A stretch of 64,000 bases of DNA from the NCBI GenBank assembly GCA_965199875.1, contig OZ241346.1, forward strand, positions 4,154,001-4,218,000. Reading direction: 5' to 3'. Shown in pieces: positions 9,293-18,165 of the stretch. The position numbers and the translations under genes are program-made. The notes beneath the pieces are model-generated. The model was not told the DNA's origin. It saw only the letters and a list, made by a program, of their open reading frames with translations, and searched no databases. The first letter of the stretch is position 1. Every line of letters starts with the position of its first letter. The stretch comes from VXYL01 sp965199875. GTDB taxonomy: Bacteria; Pseudomonadota; Gammaproteobacteria; Pseudomonadales; Azotimanducaceae.

Positions 9293-9319
9293 GCCACGCT
9301 CGCAAGCTGGCGACGTGGC
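9293..9319 (+). terminator. Candidate hairpin terminator after the glycosyltransferase gene
   Basis: GCCACG-c-TCGC / GCGA-CGTGGC forms a 10-bp stem with one bulged base and a six-base loop, 21 bases after the stop codon. There is only a TTTT a dozen bases downstream, not a classical U-tract. It could be a terminator or an mRNA 3' end. Confidence 0.4.
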
Positions 9320-9379
9320 GGGGCGGGTCGACTTTTGCCATACTCAGCGGCTGCGAACTTCGCGCATGGAAGCAGATGC

Positions 9380-10165
9380 ATGGACATTGAAGGTGGCGTT
9401 GCCATCGTTACCGGGTCTTCGTCCGGCGTCGGCGCGGCATGCGCCCGGCAACTCGCGGAACGTGGCTGCCATGTGGCGATCAACTATTCCCGCAACGAAG
9501 ACGGCGCGCGGCAAACCGAAGCCGCCTGCGAGGAGTTCGGCGTCGAGACGGTGGTGGTTCAGGCCGACGTTGCCGACGACGCCTCGTGCCGTTCGCTGGC
9601 TGGGGCGGCACTCGAGAAGTGGGGCCGGATCGACGCGCTGGTGAACAATGCCGGCACCACCAAGTTCAATCCGCACCATCAACTCGATGGCTTGAGCAAG
9701 CAGGACTTCCTGGACATCTACGCCGTCAACACGGTGGGCGCCTATCAGATGACCCGGGCGGTAGCGGCGGCCATGCGGCGGGGCGGCAGAGGCAGCGTCG
9801 TCAACGTTGCTTCCATCGCCGCGGTGACCGGCGTCGGCAGTTCCGTCGCCTACGCGGCGTCGAAGGGTGCGATGGTGACGCTTACGCTGTCCCTGGCGCG
9901 CGTGCTGGGGCCGGAGATCCGAGTCAACGCCGTGTGCCCCGGCTTCATTCAGGGCGGCTGGCTGGAACAGGGGCTGGGCAGGGAACGCTACGAAGCCGCC
10001 AAGGCAGCTCTGGAAGCCAGTACGCCGTTGAGGTTGACGACGACGCCGGACACCGTTGCCGAAGCCATCCTCTACTTCGTGGCTGGTGCGGACGTGATCA
10101 CCGGCGAAACGCTGCTGCTCGACGGCGGCAACCACCTCAACACGGCGCCACTTGGACGGCGCTAG
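9380..10165 (+). CDS. SDR family NAD(P)-dependent oxidoreductase
   Basis: A 261-residue classical short-chain dehydrogenase/reductase. The Rossmann cofactor motif TGSSSGVG is at residues 11-18, followed by the NNAG motif and a YAASK catalytic pair (Y-x-x-x-K) with an upstream serine in VNVASIAAV. The C-terminal VCPGFI segment and an LLLDGGNHL ending match FabG-like 3-ketoacyl reductases and related alcohol dehydrogenases. The start ATG follows GGAAG. It stands alone between the glycosyltransferase and a convergent dioxygenase gene. The substrate cannot be deduced; polar residues after the first beta strand (NYSRNED) suggest NADPH use, which is inference. Confidence 0.88.
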   Translation: MDIEGGVAIVTGSSSGVGAACARQLAERGCHVAINYSRNEDGARQTEAACEEFGVETVVVQADVADDASCRSLAGAALEKWGRIDALVNNAGTTKFNPHHQLDGLSKQDFLDIYAVNTVGAYQMTRAVAAAMRRGGRGSVVNVASIAAVTGVGSSVAYAASKGAMVTLTLSLARVLGPEIRVNAVCPGFIQGGWLEQGLGRERYEAAKAALEASTPLRLTTTPDTVAEAILYFVAGADVITGETLLLDGGNHLNTAPLGRR

Positions 10166-10192
10166 GAGACGCGCCTCCGACTTGCGGGGCCG

Positions 10193-10209
10193 GGCGGAGC
10201 AACTCCGCC
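10193..10209. terminator. Hairpin between convergent genes
   Basis: GGCGGAG-caa-CTCCGCC is a perfect 7-bp stem with a three-base loop between the converging SDR and dioxygenase genes. It has no U-tract on either strand, so it may be a bidirectional transcript end rather than a classical terminator. Confidence 0.4.
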
Positions 10210-10217
10210 GGAGACGC

Positions 10218-11114
10218 CTAGCGAACCGGTTCGGCGTGGGCGTAGCCCTCGAAATAGCGTCCTGAAAGCGTGCGTTGGTTCTCGTAGATGGAACCTTGAT
10301 GGGGCGCCGCTGGCAGCGGCATGCGTACCGGCACGTCCTCCAGGCGCGGCTGCAGCGTGGGCTTGCCGTGGACGATGCGGCCGTCGAAGTCGTCTAGCTT
10401 GGCCAGATGTTCGATGCCGGCCAAGGGCCAGGCGTCGGCGGCGGCGTACTCGTAGAACAGCACGCGACGCTGGCGGTTGGACGTGTTCAGCGCCGATCCG
10501 TGTACCAGCCTTGCATGGTGGATGGTGACGGCACCCGCGGCGGCGTGCAGCTCGCGAGCCGCTGAAACGTCCAGCCCGGCCTTCTCGACGTCGATGGCGC
10601 CGCAAAACGCGCCTCGGCTGTGGTGGTCGTAGACCGGGCCCAGATGCGAGCCGGGCAGCACCAGCAGCGGCCCGTTGTCGGCCTCCATGTCGTCGAGCAG
10701 GATGCCGACGGCCAGCACGTTCTGATTGGTGTGTGGATAGAACGCCCAGTCCTGGTGCCACTCGACGGGTGCGCCATAGCTGGCCGACTTCATGTTGACC
10801 TTGCCGCCGGCGCGCAGTCGAATGTCCGCGCCGATCAGCGGCTCGAGGGCGGCCATGATGCCCGCGTGCGCGGCCAGTTCGCGGTAGAACGAATGCGCCA
10901 GGTGCGGCCGCTTGATGCGGCGCACGCGCGGCGCATCCGGCGTGTGCGTTGGTTCCAGATCGAGAACGTCGGTGTGATCCTCGACGCCCTTGGCGTCCGA
11001 CACGATTCGTTCCGTGACGGCACGCAGTTTCGCCAGCGTCCGCCGTTCAAGCAGAGCATCGACAACGACGTAGCCATCGTCCTGGTATTGCGCAATCTGG
11101 GCTTCGCTGAGCAT
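10218..11114 (-). CDS. Phytanoyl-CoA dioxygenase (PhyH) family protein
   Basis: A 298-residue Fe(II)/2-oxoglutarate-dependent oxygenase. The iron facial triad is visible as H120-x-D122 (VEWHQDWAF) and H205 (LVHGSALN), with a basic residue near 214-217 for 2-oxoglutarate binding. NGPLLVLPGSHLGP is the usual PhyH core. Family members hydroxylate CoA esters, free acids or natural products; the substrate here is unknown. The gene is monocistronic and convergent with the SDR gene. ATG at 11114 is the only sensible start, with weak GGTGA upstream. Expanded PhyH families are common in some marine and host-associated proteobacteria (general knowledge). Confidence 0.88.
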   Translation of the reverse strand: MLSEAQIAQYQDDGYVVVDALLERRTLAKLRAVTERIVSDAKGVEDHTDVLDLEPTHTPDAPRVRRIKRPHLAHSFYRELAAHAGIMAALEPLIGADIRLRAGGKVNMKSASYGAPVEWHQDWAFYPHTNQNVLAVGILLDDMEADNGPLLVLPGSHLGPVYDHHSRGAFCGAIDVEKAGLDVSAARELHAAAGAVTIHHARLVHGSALNTSNRQRRVLFYEYAAADAWPLAGIEHLAKLDDFDGRIVHGKPTLQPRLEDVPVRMPLPAAPHQGSIYENQRTLSGRYFEGYAHAEPVR

Positions 11115-11278
11115 GGGTCACCGCCTTTTGAGCCAACGCGTATTGTCGCACTTGGGCAGGAGGGCGCAACGTTCAGCTCGGAGATGCGGGAGATGTTGGG
11201 CGGTTTGGACGGTGTCTGGAACTGAAACTGCGTCCAGCGGCAATTGCTGCTATGGTTGCGGCTTCGAGTTGCCTGCCT

Positions 11279-11355
11279 GCGCCCGTAGCTCAGTTGGACA
11301 GAGCGTTGGCCTCCGGAGCCAAAGGTCGTGCGTTCGAGTCGCACCGGGCGTGCCA
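11279..11355 (+). tRNA. tRNA-Arg (anticodon CCG)
   Basis: The 77 bases fold as a full cloverleaf: acceptor GCGCCCG with CGGGCGT (terminal G-U pair), D-stem GCTC/GAGC, anticodon stem TTGGC/GCCAA with loop CTCCGGA (anticodon CCG), T-stem GTGCG/CGCAC with loop TTCGAGT, and an encoded 3' CCA. It reads arginine CGG codons. The flanks (11115-11278 and 11356-11461) hold no gene I can support. Confidence 0.96.
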
Positions 11356-11461
11356 GGCGGCAGCCTTGGCCCAGCTTCTCGAGTGGCATTGACCTCGCGG
11401 ATGAGCCGAGTTGCCAAGCCACGGAGTTGGCGACGCAAACTCGAACGCCCCGCAGGTGCGC

Positions 11462-13741
11462 CTAGCCCAGTGCGCCTGCAGTGCGCAGCTGCTCGATCTC
11501 GCCAGCGTCTAGGCGCAGCGTGTCGCGCAGCACTTCCTCGTTGTGCTGGCCGAGGCAAGGTGCTGGCGAGCGCAGCCTCGCCGGCGTTCGAGAGAAGATC
11601 GTCGCCGGGCCGTCGTAGGGCGTTTTGCCCATCGCCGGGTGGTCGAGGGTGCAGAAGAACCCGCGCACAGCCAGTTGCTGGTCCAGATAGAGATCGCTGG
11701 GGCGCATCACCACGTAGGCGGGCACACCGGCATGGCGGAGCTCGCTGGCCGTGTCGAAGGCGTCTCGTTGGCGGCACCAGTCGCGCAGAGGCTGGCCGCG
11801 AAGCACCGCCTCCAAAGCCTGTTGCTGCTCGTCGGTCTCTGCCGCCACGGCAACGTAGCGTTCGGTGCCCGCGCTTTGGAAGATCCCGTGCGTAGCCAGC
11901 CGAGAGGATGCGAGCCCCAGGCGGGTGGCGATCTTGCCGCTTGCCGCGTAGTCGAGAATCAGCGGTTCCAGAAAGCGAATGCCGCACTCCACCTGGGCGA
12001 GGTCGATGTGCTGGCCGAGGCCGGTGCGACGGCGGTGCAGGAGTGCGCTGGCCAGCGCCGCAATGCCGAAGCGCGGCGCGATGAAGTCCGTGTACGCGCC
12101 CCACGGCCCGCTCGGCGGACGATCCGGCCAGCCCACCAGGTCGAACAGCCCGGCAATGGCCGCGCCTTGGCTGCCGAAGCCGGAGTAGCTGCGCTCGGGC
12201 CCGGTTTGGCCGCGCATCGACGTGGACAGCATCACCAGGTCTTCGCGCTTGGCGGAGAGGGTGGGCCAGTCCAAGCCGAAGCGCGCCATCGTGCCTGGCG
12301 AGAAACTTTCCAGCACCACGTCGGCCCAGTCCGCCATGCGCCGTGCCAGCACTCGGCCTTCGGCGTTCTTCAGATCGATGGTCATGCCCTTCTTCGAGGT
12401 GTTGAAATTGGCCATGAACTGGGCGCGGTCGGGTCCCGGTTCGCCGTCCTTGAAGGGCGGTATCGTGCGCAGCAGGTCGAGCCGGTGCGGCGCTTCGATG
12501 CGAACCACGGTGGCGCCGTGGTCGGCCAGCGCCTTGCCGATCATCGGGCCGACGCCCACCCAGCTGAAATCCGCCACTTTCACGTCCGCGAACGGCGCAG
12601 CTGGCGCCGGCGTCTCGCGCTTCGCCACTGGCCGTGGCGGTCGGGGTGGTGGCGCATCCACTCGGCGCACCGCGCGCTCGGAAGACAGCGGCGTTCTGGA
12701 AAGACGGGCGAACGGACCGGCGTAGACGTGGCCGTTCTGCCGAATCCAGAAGTTCCTCGCATCGAGGTGCGGGTCCCGCAGCAGATCGGCAACGGTGTGG
12801 ATGGCCGCCAGCGTGAGGCCGTGTTCTGCCGCGTACGACTGGATTTGCCGTTTCGTCTTCTGCGCCAGAAGGTCGGCCACCAGATCGGCGGCGGCCTGTG
12901 CTGCGGCGGCGTCGATGCGTTCAGTGCGCAGGTCCGCCAGCCAGTGGCGCAAGTCCAGGCCGCGCACCGCTTCGGGAACGTCCATGTCGCTCTGCTCCGC
13001 CCAGCGCACGAGCGCGTCGAAAGTGCGCTCGCCGAGGTGCGGCATCTGCAAGCGCACCTGGGCGAGGCCGTCCTTGCAGGGCACGATGCCCGGCAGCCGC
13101 AGCCGCCCGCCGGCAACGCCGCGTGGCCGGCCGCGAAACTCGCTGGTGGCTGGCGGATTGCTGCCGGTGTTGGGCGGATAGCCGGTGGCGTTCATCAGCG
13201 TCCAGACGATGCAGGCCTGGGCCGAGACGTCGAGATGCTGGCCGAGCCCGGAACGCTCCCTCTCGCAGAGGGCGATCACCGCGTCGGCGGCGGCCTGGAC
13301 GCCGGCGTGAAAGGCTGCTTGCGGCATGACGCCCATCGGCGTCGGCGGTCGATCGCCATCGCCCTGCAGTCCGACAAGCCCGCCGGCGGCCTCGACGGTC
13401 ACTTCCGCCGCCGGCGCCGTCGCCAACGGGCCGTCAATGCCGAAAGGCGTTATCGAAACGTGGACCAAGTGCGGAAAACGGCTGCCGTAGTCGGCTGAAC
13501 GGCCGGACTCGAGCAGAACGTCGGCGTCCTGCAGGCAGCTGGACAGATCGCCGCTGGTGACCAGCGTCTTGCCGGCGCGAACGCATGCCCAGTAGGGGTC
13601 TTCCTCGTCGACCGGCCTAGCGCTGAACTTGAACACCTCGGCGCCGAGTTCCGCCAGCGTGCGCCCCGCCAGCTCGCCCCAGCGGCCGGTGGCGTCGACG
13701 ACGCGGATGCCGTGCAGCGGCGCAGCGCTCGCGGTCGTCAT
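11462..13741 (-). CDS. Tandem-domain CaiB/BaiF CoA-transferase
   Basis: A 759-residue protein made of two family III CoA-transferase domains, roughly residues 1-370 and 400-759, joined by a proline-rich linker (PPPRPPRPVAKRETPAP). Each domain has the catalytic aspartate context: RSGLGQHLDVSAQ in the first, RRTGLGQHIDLAQ in the second. CaiB/BaiF enzymes move CoA from an acyl-CoA to a free acid through an aspartyl anhydride and normally work as interlocked dimers; this fusion may be a pseudo-dimer. ATG at 13741 overlaps the TGA of the upstream transferase gene (ATGA). It is the last of three adjacent CoA-transferase genes. The substrate is unknown. Confidence 0.88.
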   Translation of the reverse strand: MTTASAAPLHGIRVVDATGRWGELAGRTLAELGAEVFKFSARPVDEEDPYWACVRAGKTLVTSGDLSSCLQDADVLLESGRSADYGSRFPHLVHVSITPFGIDGPLATAPAAEVTVEAAGGLVGLQGDGDRPPTPMGVMPQAAFHAGVQAAADAVIALCERERSGLGQHLDVSAQACIVWTLMNATGYPPNTGSNPPATSEFRGRPRGVAGGRLRLPGIVPCKDGLAQVRLQMPHLGERTFDALVRWAEQSDMDVPEAVRGLDLRHWLADLRTERIDAAAAQAAADLVADLLAQKTKRQIQSYAAEHGLTLAAIHTVADLLRDPHLDARNFWIRQNGHVYAGPFARLSRTPLSSERAVRRVDAPPPRPPRPVAKRETPAPAAPFADVKVADFSWVGVGPMIGKALADHGATVVRIEAPHRLDLLRTIPPFKDGEPGPDRAQFMANFNTSKKGMTIDLKNAEGRVLARRMADWADVVLESFSPGTMARFGLDWPTLSAKREDLVMLSTSMRGQTGPERSYSGFGSQGAAIAGLFDLVGWPDRPPSGPWGAYTDFIAPRFGIAALASALLHRRRTGLGQHIDLAQVECGIRFLEPLILDYAASGKIATRLGLASSRLATHGIFQSAGTERYVAVAAETDEQQQALEAVLRGQPLRDWCRQRDAFDTASELRHAGVPAYVVMRPSDLYLDQQLAVRGFFCTLDHPAMGKTPYDGPATIFSRTPARLRSPAPCLGQHNEEVLRDTLRLDAGEIEQLRTAGALG

Positions 13742-14961
13742 GGCAGGCGCGGCTTGTCGCCGATGATGCCTTGTCGTTCCAGCTCGGCGATCTCCGATTC
13801 GTCCAGCCCCAGCAGTTTCGTCAACACCTCGCGGTTGTGCTGGCCAAGGGTGGGCGCTGGCGAGTCGATGTCGAAGGGCGCGTCGCCAACGCGGTAGGGC
13901 GCCGCCGGATGCGGCAGTTCGCCAACGTGAGGACGTTCCATCAGCTTCCAGAAGCCGCGTTCGGCGAGGTGCGGATCGACGGCAAGTTCCAAACTGCTGG
14001 CGGTGTGGCCCGCCGGTACGCCGACGGCTTGCAGCTGCGCCGTCAGCAGCTCCGCCACGTGTTCCGACGTGAACGCCGCTACCGCAGCATCCAGCTCGTC
14101 CACCCGGGCGAGCCGATCCGCCGCGTCGCCGAACCCGCGCAGACCGGCGAAGGCGGCAAGCGCCTGCCACTGGACTTCGTTCAGCACTTGAATGGCGATC
14201 CACTCGTCGTCGCCAGCGCAGGGATAGACGCCGTGGGGCGCATGGCGCTCGGAGCGGTTGCCCAGCCGCCGAGGTGCGCAACCGCAGGCGGACTGCGCCA
14301 GAATGCCCTGAATGCCCAAGGGAAACAGGCACTGGGACTGGGAAAGGTCCAAGTGCTGCCCTTGGCCGGTGCGCCGCTGATGGCGCAAGGCGGTGAGCAG
14401 CGCCGCGGCGCCGTTCAGGCCGCCCACGGAGTCGCCGAGCGCCACGTGCATCATGGTCGGCGGGTCGTCGGGGCGTCCGGACAGATGCGGCAGGCCGGAT
14501 GCCTGTTCCACCGTCGAACCGTAGGCGCGATAGTCCCGCCAAGGCCCGTCGGTGCCGAACGCCGGCATCGAAATCATCACCAGCGACGGATTCTCTGCCG
14601 CCAGCACGTCATAGCTCAAGCCCAGCTTCGGCAGCACTTGCGCGGAGTAGTTCTCCACCACGACGTCCGACACCGCTACCAGCCGCTTCAGCAGGCGGCT
14701 GCCTTGGGGCGTGGACAGATCCAGGGTGATGCCGCGCTTGTTGCGGTTGACCATGTTGAAGGCGGGATTCTTCTCCGCGCCGTCTTCGTCGATCCACGCC
14801 TGGGTCGCCTCCCAGCCGCGCCACCAGTCGAAGCGCACGCAGCCCTCGACCTTGACCACGTCGGCGCCCATGTCGGCAAGATGCCGTGCCGCCAAGGGCC
14901 CGGCCCAGCCCATGGACAGATCCACCACGCGCACGCCGGCAAGTAGCGACGGCCGGCTCAT
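13738..14961 (-). CDS. CaiB/BaiF CoA-transferase (second of three)
   Basis: A 407-residue family III CoA-transferase. The N-terminus has the nucleotide-fold segment VRVVDLSMGWAGPLAARHLADMGADVVKVE. NRNKRGITLDL binds the CoA region in relatives. RRTGQGQHLDLSQSQ contains the catalytic aspartate. The C-terminal LGQHNREVL motif is typical. It overlaps both neighbours by four bases (ATGA at each end), so all three transferases are probably made in fixed ratio. Family assignment is firm, but substrates such as carnitine, bile acids, formyl/oxalyl or mesaconyl-CoA cannot be separated from sequence alone. Confidence 0.9.
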   Translation of the reverse strand: MSRPSLLAGVRVVDLSMGWAGPLAARHLADMGADVVKVEGCVRFDWWRGWEATQAWIDEDGAEKNPAFNMVNRNKRGITLDLSTPQGSRLLKRLVAVSDVVVENYSAQVLPKLGLSYDVLAAENPSLVMISMPAFGTDGPWRDYRAYGSTVEQASGLPHLSGRPDDPPTMMHVALGDSVGGLNGAAALLTALRHQRRTGQGQHLDLSQSQCLFPLGIQGILAQSACGCAPRRLGNRSERHAPHGVYPCAGDDEWIAIQVLNEVQWQALAAFAGLRGFGDAADRLARVDELDAAVAAFTSEHVAELLTAQLQAVGVPAGHTASSLELAVDPHLAERGFWKLMERPHVGELPHPAAPYRVGDAPFDIDSPAPTLGQHNREVLTKLLGLDESEIAELERQGIIGDKPRLP

Positions 14962-16112
14962 CTCAAGCTCCCGTCGGCGGCAAGCAGCTCGGCGTTGGCG
15001 CTGCCCAGCGGCGTCGCCCGGCTGTCGCTCTTGGCTGGAGTCCGAAACAGTCGAAACGGCGTCGCTGGCGCTTGGAAGGAGTAGCCGTTGGCGGTTGAAA
15101 CGGCCGAGAAAGCGTCCCGGGCGACGTACTGATCGGTGCCGAAGAGCTCCGCCATCGTCGGCACCGGCGCCAGCGGGATGCGCAAGTTCTGGCCCCGGCG
15201 CACCAGTTCGGCCGCCGAGCGGTGGCGCACGCGCTGCTTGATGATCGGTTCCAGCGTGTCGTAGTCGTACAGCCTGCCAATGGCGGTCTGGTACTGCGGC
15301 GTGTCGGCGTGTTCGGCCATGTCCAGCAGTGCGCAGAAGCTCTTCCACTGGCTGGGCGTCAGCGCGGTGACGCCCAGCCAGCCGTCGTTGCAGGGATACA
15401 CTCCCAAAGGATAGGTGGGCGCGAAGCGGTTGACGCCCAGGCGCTGGCCGCGCCGACCGCTGCGGTAGCCGCCGACGCCTGCCGGTTCGCTGAAGCACAG
15501 ATTGGCCTCGAAGATGCTGGTGTCCAGGCGCACCGGGCCATGGGCGTTGCCGACTTCCCGGGCGATCAGCTGGCCGACGCAGCCGATGTAGGCCGCCAAG
15601 CCGCCGACGATTTCCGCCCCGCAGCCGACCGGCAACAGCGGCGGGCCCTCCGCCGGGCCGACGTTGCGCACCATGCCGGCCAGCGCCCAGCAGATGCCGC
15701 CGGCGCCTTGGAAGCCGGCGTAGGGGCCGCTGCGGCCAAACCAGGTGATGGTGGAAACCACCACCTGCGGCGCGACGGCGGCAAAGTCGTCCAGGTCGTA
15801 GGCGCCGGCGTCGAGAACCACGTGGGCGTCTTTCGCCAAGGCGCGAAGGCGCTGGGGTTCGGCGCCCGCGTTGAGGGCTACGCTTGCCTTGTTGGTGCTC
15901 AAGTAGGCGTGCAGGGCGCTGTTCTCCGGCGGCGTTGCTGCCGCCAGGAAGGGCGGCTCGCGGCGCGTGTCGAAGCCGATGTCCGGCGGTTCGACGTTGA
16001 CGACCTCCGCTCCGTGATCCGCGAACAGCTTGCCGCAGTAGCCGCTCGCTGTCGTTCCGGCGACGTCGAGCACCTTGATGCCGGCCAGCGCCGGCGCGGG
16101 TGGCGTCGTCAT
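14958..16112 (-). CDS. CaiB/BaiF CoA-transferase (third of three)
   Basis: A 384-residue family III CoA-transferase, more divergent than its two neighbours. The start IKVLDVAGTTASGYCGKLFADHGAEVVNVEPP and the glycine-rich WFGRSGPYAGFQGAGG loop are family-like, and PVRLDTSIFEANL keeps the catalytic aspartate. The usual glycines before that aspartate are absent (AHGPVRLD). ATG at 16112 was chosen over an in-frame start 78 bases upstream because it begins at the conserved domain and lies eight bases after the upstream stop. First of the CoA-transferase trio, just downstream of a SEC-C protein gene. Confidence 0.87.
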   Translation of the reverse strand: MTTPPAPALAGIKVLDVAGTTASGYCGKLFADHGAEVVNVEPPDIGFDTRREPPFLAAATPPENSALHAYLSTNKASVALNAGAEPQRLRALAKDAHVVLDAGAYDLDDFAAVAPQVVVSTITWFGRSGPYAGFQGAGGICWALAGMVRNVGPAEGPPLLPVGCGAEIVGGLAAYIGCVGQLIAREVGNAHGPVRLDTSIFEANLCFSEPAGVGGYRSGRRGQRLGVNRFAPTYPLGVYPCNDGWLGVTALTPSQWKSFCALLDMAEHADTPQYQTAIGRLYDYDTLEPIIKQRVRHRSAAELVRRGQNLRIPLAPVPTMAELFGTDQYVARDAFSAVSTANGYSFQAPATPFRLFRTPAKSDSRATPLGSANAELLAADGSLR

Positions 16113-16120
16113 GGCCGCGG

Positions 16121-18010
16121 CTACGCCCGCACTCCGCCGGCCTTGCGTCGGGCCGCCATCCACTCCAACGCGCCTGGCGTCTTCTGCCACTCCCCGCGCA
16201 TGGCTTGCCGATACAGCCAGGCTTGTTGATCGCCGCCGATGACCATGCCGCGCTCGTCCAACTTCGGCTCGTCGACGTCCTCGGCCAGCAGGTATTCGGC
16301 CACCAGGGGCAGGCGGTCGAGTGCTCTGGCGAGCGGCGCTTCGGCCTCGGCCATTCGCCGCAGTCGATACAAGCCGAGGGCGTGGCCGTAGACGACCTCG
16401 GCGAACATGTCCTTGGGGTAGCGGCTGGCGACTTCGACGGCTTCGGCATCGTCGGCATCGATCAGCAGCCGGTTGACGAAATCCGTTCGGAAGCCGTGGT
16501 TGTCGTTCGGATTGAGGCGCAGGTAGAGGCGCAGCCTGGGCTCATTTCGCCGGTGCCAGTCTTCCCCGTCGATGCCGTGGCTGAGCAGGCGCAACGCCGG
16601 TCGGTTGTCCTCGATCACCCAGGGTATCGTTCCTGCGCGTTCCTCTGGCCAGTGCTTGGCCAGCATGGCGTAGCCGCGCTCGACAAGGTCGTCGATGAAG
16701 TCCCCCGTTGGATCCACGACATCTTCCACGATGAACAGGAGCCTCGCCAGATCGTCGAGGATGGAGAAGCTGTCCAGCGCCTCCGGGTGTTCCTTCAGCC
16801 AGGGCAGCCAGTCGGCGATCCTAGTCAGCGCTTCGTCGTCTTCGCCGGACGTCAGGTCGATGGAAAACGGTTTCTCGACGCCCGTGCGTTCCCGCCAGCT
16901 GCGTTCGAGGGCAGTGGCTGCGGCGGCCAGAACAGGACTGCAAGCGCCACGCAGCGCGTCGTCCGCGTCTTCCAAGGGTTGCCACTCGAGATCGGGCAAG
17001 GGCCTGTGGCGCATGGCGTGGGTCCAGTCCAGCAGGTCGACCAATGCCTCTTCGAGATCGGCAGGGAGCAAGTTCTGCTCGTCGTCCCCGACCTCGTGCC
17101 ATGCGCCACGGGGGTCGTCCTTGAAGCGCAGCAGCGTGTCCAGTTCCTGCTCGCTCAACTCCGGGTCGCTGGCCAGCCGCGTCAGCCAGAAGCCGGCGCG
17201 TCGCTTGGCGCGCTCGTACTGCCTTTCCTCGGCGAGCATGCTCAGTTCGACCAGGGCCACGAGCGAGCTGGATGGCGTGGCCTTCTCGGCCTTGCGCCAC
17301 GCGCTCCACGCGCCCTCGCTGTCGTCGCGGCTCAGCAGCTCGGTGGCGAGGCGCAGATTCGCCTTGGCGCGGACGGCCTTGTTGGGACAGTCGGCGAGCC
17401 TTGCCGCCAAGGCTTCCCCCTTCGCCGAACTGGCCGGCAACTGCTCGTAGGCCTCGCACAGCCAATGCAGAAAGTCGGCGTGTTCGCTGGTGATCCGCTG
17501 ACCGTCGGCAAAGCGAGGCTCCAGAAGCTCTACCAGCGGTTTCCAGCGCTGCCGTTCCATCAGCCATCGGCCGACGGACGCCACGCCGACGGTCGGCAGC
17601 TGGGCGGCCGCCTGCAACCAGTACTCTTCCGGCTGGCTACGCACGAATGCCGGCCACAAGTCCAGCCGCGGCGGCCCGACCGCGGTTGGGAAGCGGCTGC
17701 AGCACGCCTTGAACTTGCGCCCCGAGCCGCATGGACAAGAGTCGTTGCGTTTGGGTTCGGGCAGCGGCTTGGGGCGAAACTTGCGCGCAGGCAGCGGTGC
17801 ATTGCTCCACAGTCCGCGGGCGATCCAGAAGGCGAGCTTTTCGTTGTCGTCCGGGCTTTCGCCGATGAAAGCGTTCGGGAAAGCCTGCGGCAAGGTCTCC
17901 CGCGCCCAGCGGAAGTACGTCTGCGGCGTCTGATGGCGGGGCATTTCGGCCAGCGCGGCGCGCTCCAGTTCGAGGAACCTGCCTAAGGACTGGTCTTTCC
18001 GATCCATCAT
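16121..18010 (-). CDS. SEC-C motif protein with helical-repeat body
   Basis: A 629-residue protein with a zinc-binding SEC-C motif near residues 89-105 (RNDSCPCGSGRKFKACC: Cys-x-Cys and a Cys pair). SEC-C is the metal-binding tail of SecA and a common add-on in uncharacterised cytoplasmic proteins. The rest is acidic, tryptophan-rich and probably all-helical, with stretches resembling tetratricopeptide-like solenoids (YEQLPAS...KANLRLATELLSRDDSEGA, and the C-terminal half near 520-570). No enzyme domain was recognised. Its stop lies eight bases before the first CoA-transferase, so it leads that operon. A regulatory or chaperone-like role would be guesswork. Confidence 0.75.
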   Translation of the reverse strand: MMDRKDQSLGRFLELERAALAEMPRHQTPQTYFRWARETLPQAFPNAFIGESPDDNEKLAFWIARGLWSNAPLPARKFRPKPLPEPKRNDSCPCGSGRKFKACCSRFPTAVGPPRLDLWPAFVRSQPEEYWLQAAAQLPTVGVASVGRWLMERQRWKPLVELLEPRFADGQRITSEHADFLHWLCEAYEQLPASSAKGEALAARLADCPNKAVRAKANLRLATELLSRDDSEGAWSAWRKAEKATPSSSLVALVELSMLAEERQYERAKRRAGFWLTRLASDPELSEQELDTLLRFKDDPRGAWHEVGDDEQNLLPADLEEALVDLLDWTHAMRHRPLPDLEWQPLEDADDALRGACSPVLAAAATALERSWRERTGVEKPFSIDLTSGEDDEALTRIADWLPWLKEHPEALDSFSILDDLARLLFIVEDVVDPTGDFIDDLVERGYAMLAKHWPEERAGTIPWVIEDNRPALRLLSHGIDGEDWHRRNEPRLRLYLRLNPNDNHGFRTDFVNRLLIDADDAEAVEVASRYPKDMFAEVVYGHALGLYRLRRMAEAEAPLARALDRLPLVAEYLLAEDVDEPKLDERGMVIGGDQQAWLYRQAMRGEWQKTPGALEWMAARRKAGGVRA

Positions 18011-18165
18011 GGTGCGGTCGTCAAGTGGCGGATCGACGCGCCACGGCGTCGCCGGCAGCTGCTGGTGCGTTCAAGCATAGCGGAACGGCATGGTACGCGG
18101 GGCTTCGCCAGCCGTGGGAGGCAAGGCCGCCACGGACGCGGCGCGTGCGGGGACTCGAAGCCTGC

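Noticed and set aside
16100..17986. Plus-strand frame of 628 codons
   Set aside because: Antisense of the SEC-C gene, no family resemblance.
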